This document shows positions 5,738 through 6,468 of a DNA stretch of 6,468 nt, one piece after another. How positions within the stretch are numbered: the first letter of the stretch is position 1; each line of letters opens with the position of its first letter. Location: the NCBI GenBank assembly GCA_026393775.1, contig JAPKZM010000110.1, forward strand, positions 1-6,468, in the 5' to 3' direction. Below the pieces are notes generated by a model. The model saw only the letters and a list, made by a program, of their open reading frames with translations, made no database searches and was not told the DNA's origin. The position numbers and the translations under genes were made by a program. Source of the DNA: Candidatus Aminicenantota bacterium. GTDB taxonomy: Bacteria; Acidobacteriota; Aminicenantia; UBA2199.

Positions 5738-6016
5738 TTAGCGCACTCCTTCAAAGGGCCGGATCAGCATTCGCCCCCATTCGCTCCAGCCCTGCGGCTG
5801 GCCGCCCTCGTTGAAAGTAAAGCTCCGGCCTTGCAGGGCCATGAACATTTTAACTTCAACTGCCAGAACGGCCGCGATTACGGCCACGATCTCAGGCTCC
5901 ACGGCTGCGACCGCCGGAGCCGGGACCGGAGCGGCAGCGGGCGCTTCCGGCGCCGGGCCTCCGTCCTTCTGCTTGCGGCCGGTAAACCAGCGGTTAAAAT
6001 TCTTTTTAATATCCAA
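5738..6016 (-). CDS. Small OadG-like subunit without a membrane helix
   Basis: A 92-residue protein between the carboxyltransferase and the biotin carrier, the position usually held by the gamma/delta subunit of sodium-pumping decarboxylases. Residues 1-20 are basic and polar, 21-39 are an Ala/Pro linker, and 40-60 (EPEIVAVIAAVLAVEVKMFMA) match the style of the conserved E-V-V-A-A-I-A-A helix in OadG C-terminal regions. A tail with GWSEWGR (76-82) recalls the W-x-x-x-GR end of that family. The N-terminal transmembrane helix normal for OadG is missing; the hydrophobic run is short and broken by Glu54 and Lys56. The start is TTG at 6016, supported by GGAG eight nt upstream and by the 15-nt gap to the preceding stop; no ATG fits. 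A role in assembling carboxyltransferase and carrier is inferred from position. The family link is tentative, coding status good. Confidence 0.66.
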   Translation of the reverse strand: MDIKKNFNRWFTGRKQKDGGPAPEAPAAAPVPAPAVAAVEPEIVAVIAAVLAVEVKMFMALQGRSFTFNEGGQPQGWSEWGRMLIRPFEGVR

Positions 6017-6024
6017 TTCCGTTT

Positions 6025-6028
6025 CTCC
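6025..6028 (-). promoter_or_regulatory. Ribosome binding site supporting a TTG start
   Basis: GGAG on the minus strand, eight nt before TTG 6016 and just past the carboxyltransferase stop codon. It supports the non-ATG start of the OadG-like gene. Confidence 0.55.
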
Positions 6029-6031
6029 GGG

Positions 6032-6468
6032 TCACAGCGGGATATTGCCGTGTTTCTTGGGCGGGTTGCCGTCGCGCTTGCCGGCCAGCATTTCCAGGGC
6101 CTTGATCAGGCGCAGGCGCGTGCCGGCCGGTTCGATCACGTCGTCGATGTAGCCCTTTTTTGCCGCGCTGTAGGGGTTGGCGAACAAATCGCGGTACACT
6201 TCCTTCAATTCTTCTTTTTTTGCGCCCGCGTCCCCGGCGGCCTTTTTCAATTCCTCGCTGTAGATGATCTCAACGGCGCCATCGGGTCCCATGACGGCGA
6301 TCTCGGCGCTGGGCCAGGCCAGGTTGACGTCGCCGCGGATGTGCTTGGAATTCATGACGCAGTAGGCGCCGCCGTAGGCCTTGCGCACGATCACGGTGAC
6401 CTTGGGCACCGTGGCTTCGGCGAAGGCATAGAGGAGCTTGGCGCCGTTGCGGATGATGCCGTTGTATT
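6032..6468 (-). CDS. Acyl-CoA carboxyltransferase subunit, C-terminal part (PccB/MmdA type), 5' end off the window
   Basis: The last 144 complete codons of a biotin-dependent carboxyltransferase, cut by the right edge; family members are about 510-520 residues, so roughly 370 are missing. It would transfer carboxyl groups between carboxybiotin and an acyl-CoA such as propionyl-CoA, or run in reverse as methylmalonyl-CoA decarboxylase alpha. The visible part carries GIIRNGAKLLYAFAEATVPK, then RKAYGGAYCVM, whose Gly-Gly-Ala belongs to the second active-site half (oxyanion hole region), then SKHIRGDVNLAWPSAEIAVMGPDGAVEIIY, a charged helical insert, and the hallmark C-terminus NPPKKHGNIPL ending at TGA 6034-6032. 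It heads the visible operon. The C-terminal half alone cannot separate propionyl-CoA carboxylase beta from methylmalonyl-CoA decarboxylase alpha; the OadG-like neighbour favours the decarboxylase-type lineage, while the lack of a membrane beta subunit nearby argues for caution. Confidence 0.93.
   Translation of the reverse strand, partial: YNGIIRNGAKLLYAFAEATVPKVTVIVRKAYGGAYCVMNSKHIRGDVNLAWPSAEIAVMGPDGAVEIIYSEELKKAAGDAGAKKEELKEVYRDLFANPYSAAKKGYIDDVIEPAGTRLRLIKALEMLAGKRDGNPPKKHGNIPL

Noticed and set aside
5737..5754. TTG 5754 as start of the biotin carrier protein
   Set aside because: It would place the AAGGAG site inside the coding sequence and overlap the preceding gene; ATG 5736 has normal spacing to that site.

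Overview
The window reads as a bacterial chromosome segment of fairly high GC content, with every recognisable protein gene on the minus strand. Shine-Dalgarno sites are strong (AGGAGG or AAGGAG), promoters look like sigma70 type, and A+T-rich stretches are confined to the short intergenic gaps. The gene content (oligopeptide transporter, formiminoglutamate transferase, biotin-dependent carboxyltransferase parts, malic enzyme) suggests a peptide- or amino-acid-using heterotroph. The lineage cannot be fixed from this alone. The style recalls uncultured Acidobacteriota/Aminicenantes-like genomes, but that is a weak inference.

Reading in transcription order from the right edge, a compact operon occupies about 6468-4319. 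It holds the C-terminal end of a PccB/MmdA-type acyl-CoA carboxyltransferase (cut by the right edge), a small OadG-like protein that starts at TTG and lacks the usual membrane helix, a biotin carboxyl carrier protein with the EAMKM biotinylation motif, and a stand-alone glutamate formimidoyltransferase (FtcD). Gaps are 15, 1 and 20 nt, so the four are very probably co-transcribed. A 134-nt gap follows, with a near-consensus promoter (TTGACT-18-TATAAT) driving an OPT-family oligopeptide transporter (4184-2139).

Between the OPT gene and the next gene lies a 234-nt gap packed with repeat structure. It has a degenerate run of 7-bp units and a composite element of about 165 bp bounded by perfect 11-bp inverted repeats (TGTGTAGGGGC), which contains two long related hairpins joined by an ATTTC triplet repeat. 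The element ends 4 nt before the start codon of a small PqqD-like protein (1904-1542) that has no visible ribosome binding site. After another short gap with a good promoter comes a malic enzyme (1422 to the left edge, 474 codons visible, stop off the window) carrying an unusual glycine-rich signature before its catalytic lysine.

Metabolically the genes fit together loosely. Peptides enter through OPT, histidine carbon and one-carbon units pass through FtcD, acyl-CoA or oxo-acid carboxyl groups are moved on biotin, and malic enzyme links the C4 pool to pyruvate with NAD(P)H. I found no defence system, CRISPR array, tRNA or rRNA, and no clearly new multi-gene system. The most curious parts are the carboxyltransferase/FtcD operon with its reduced OadG-like subunit, and the palindromic element abutting the PqqD-like gene.
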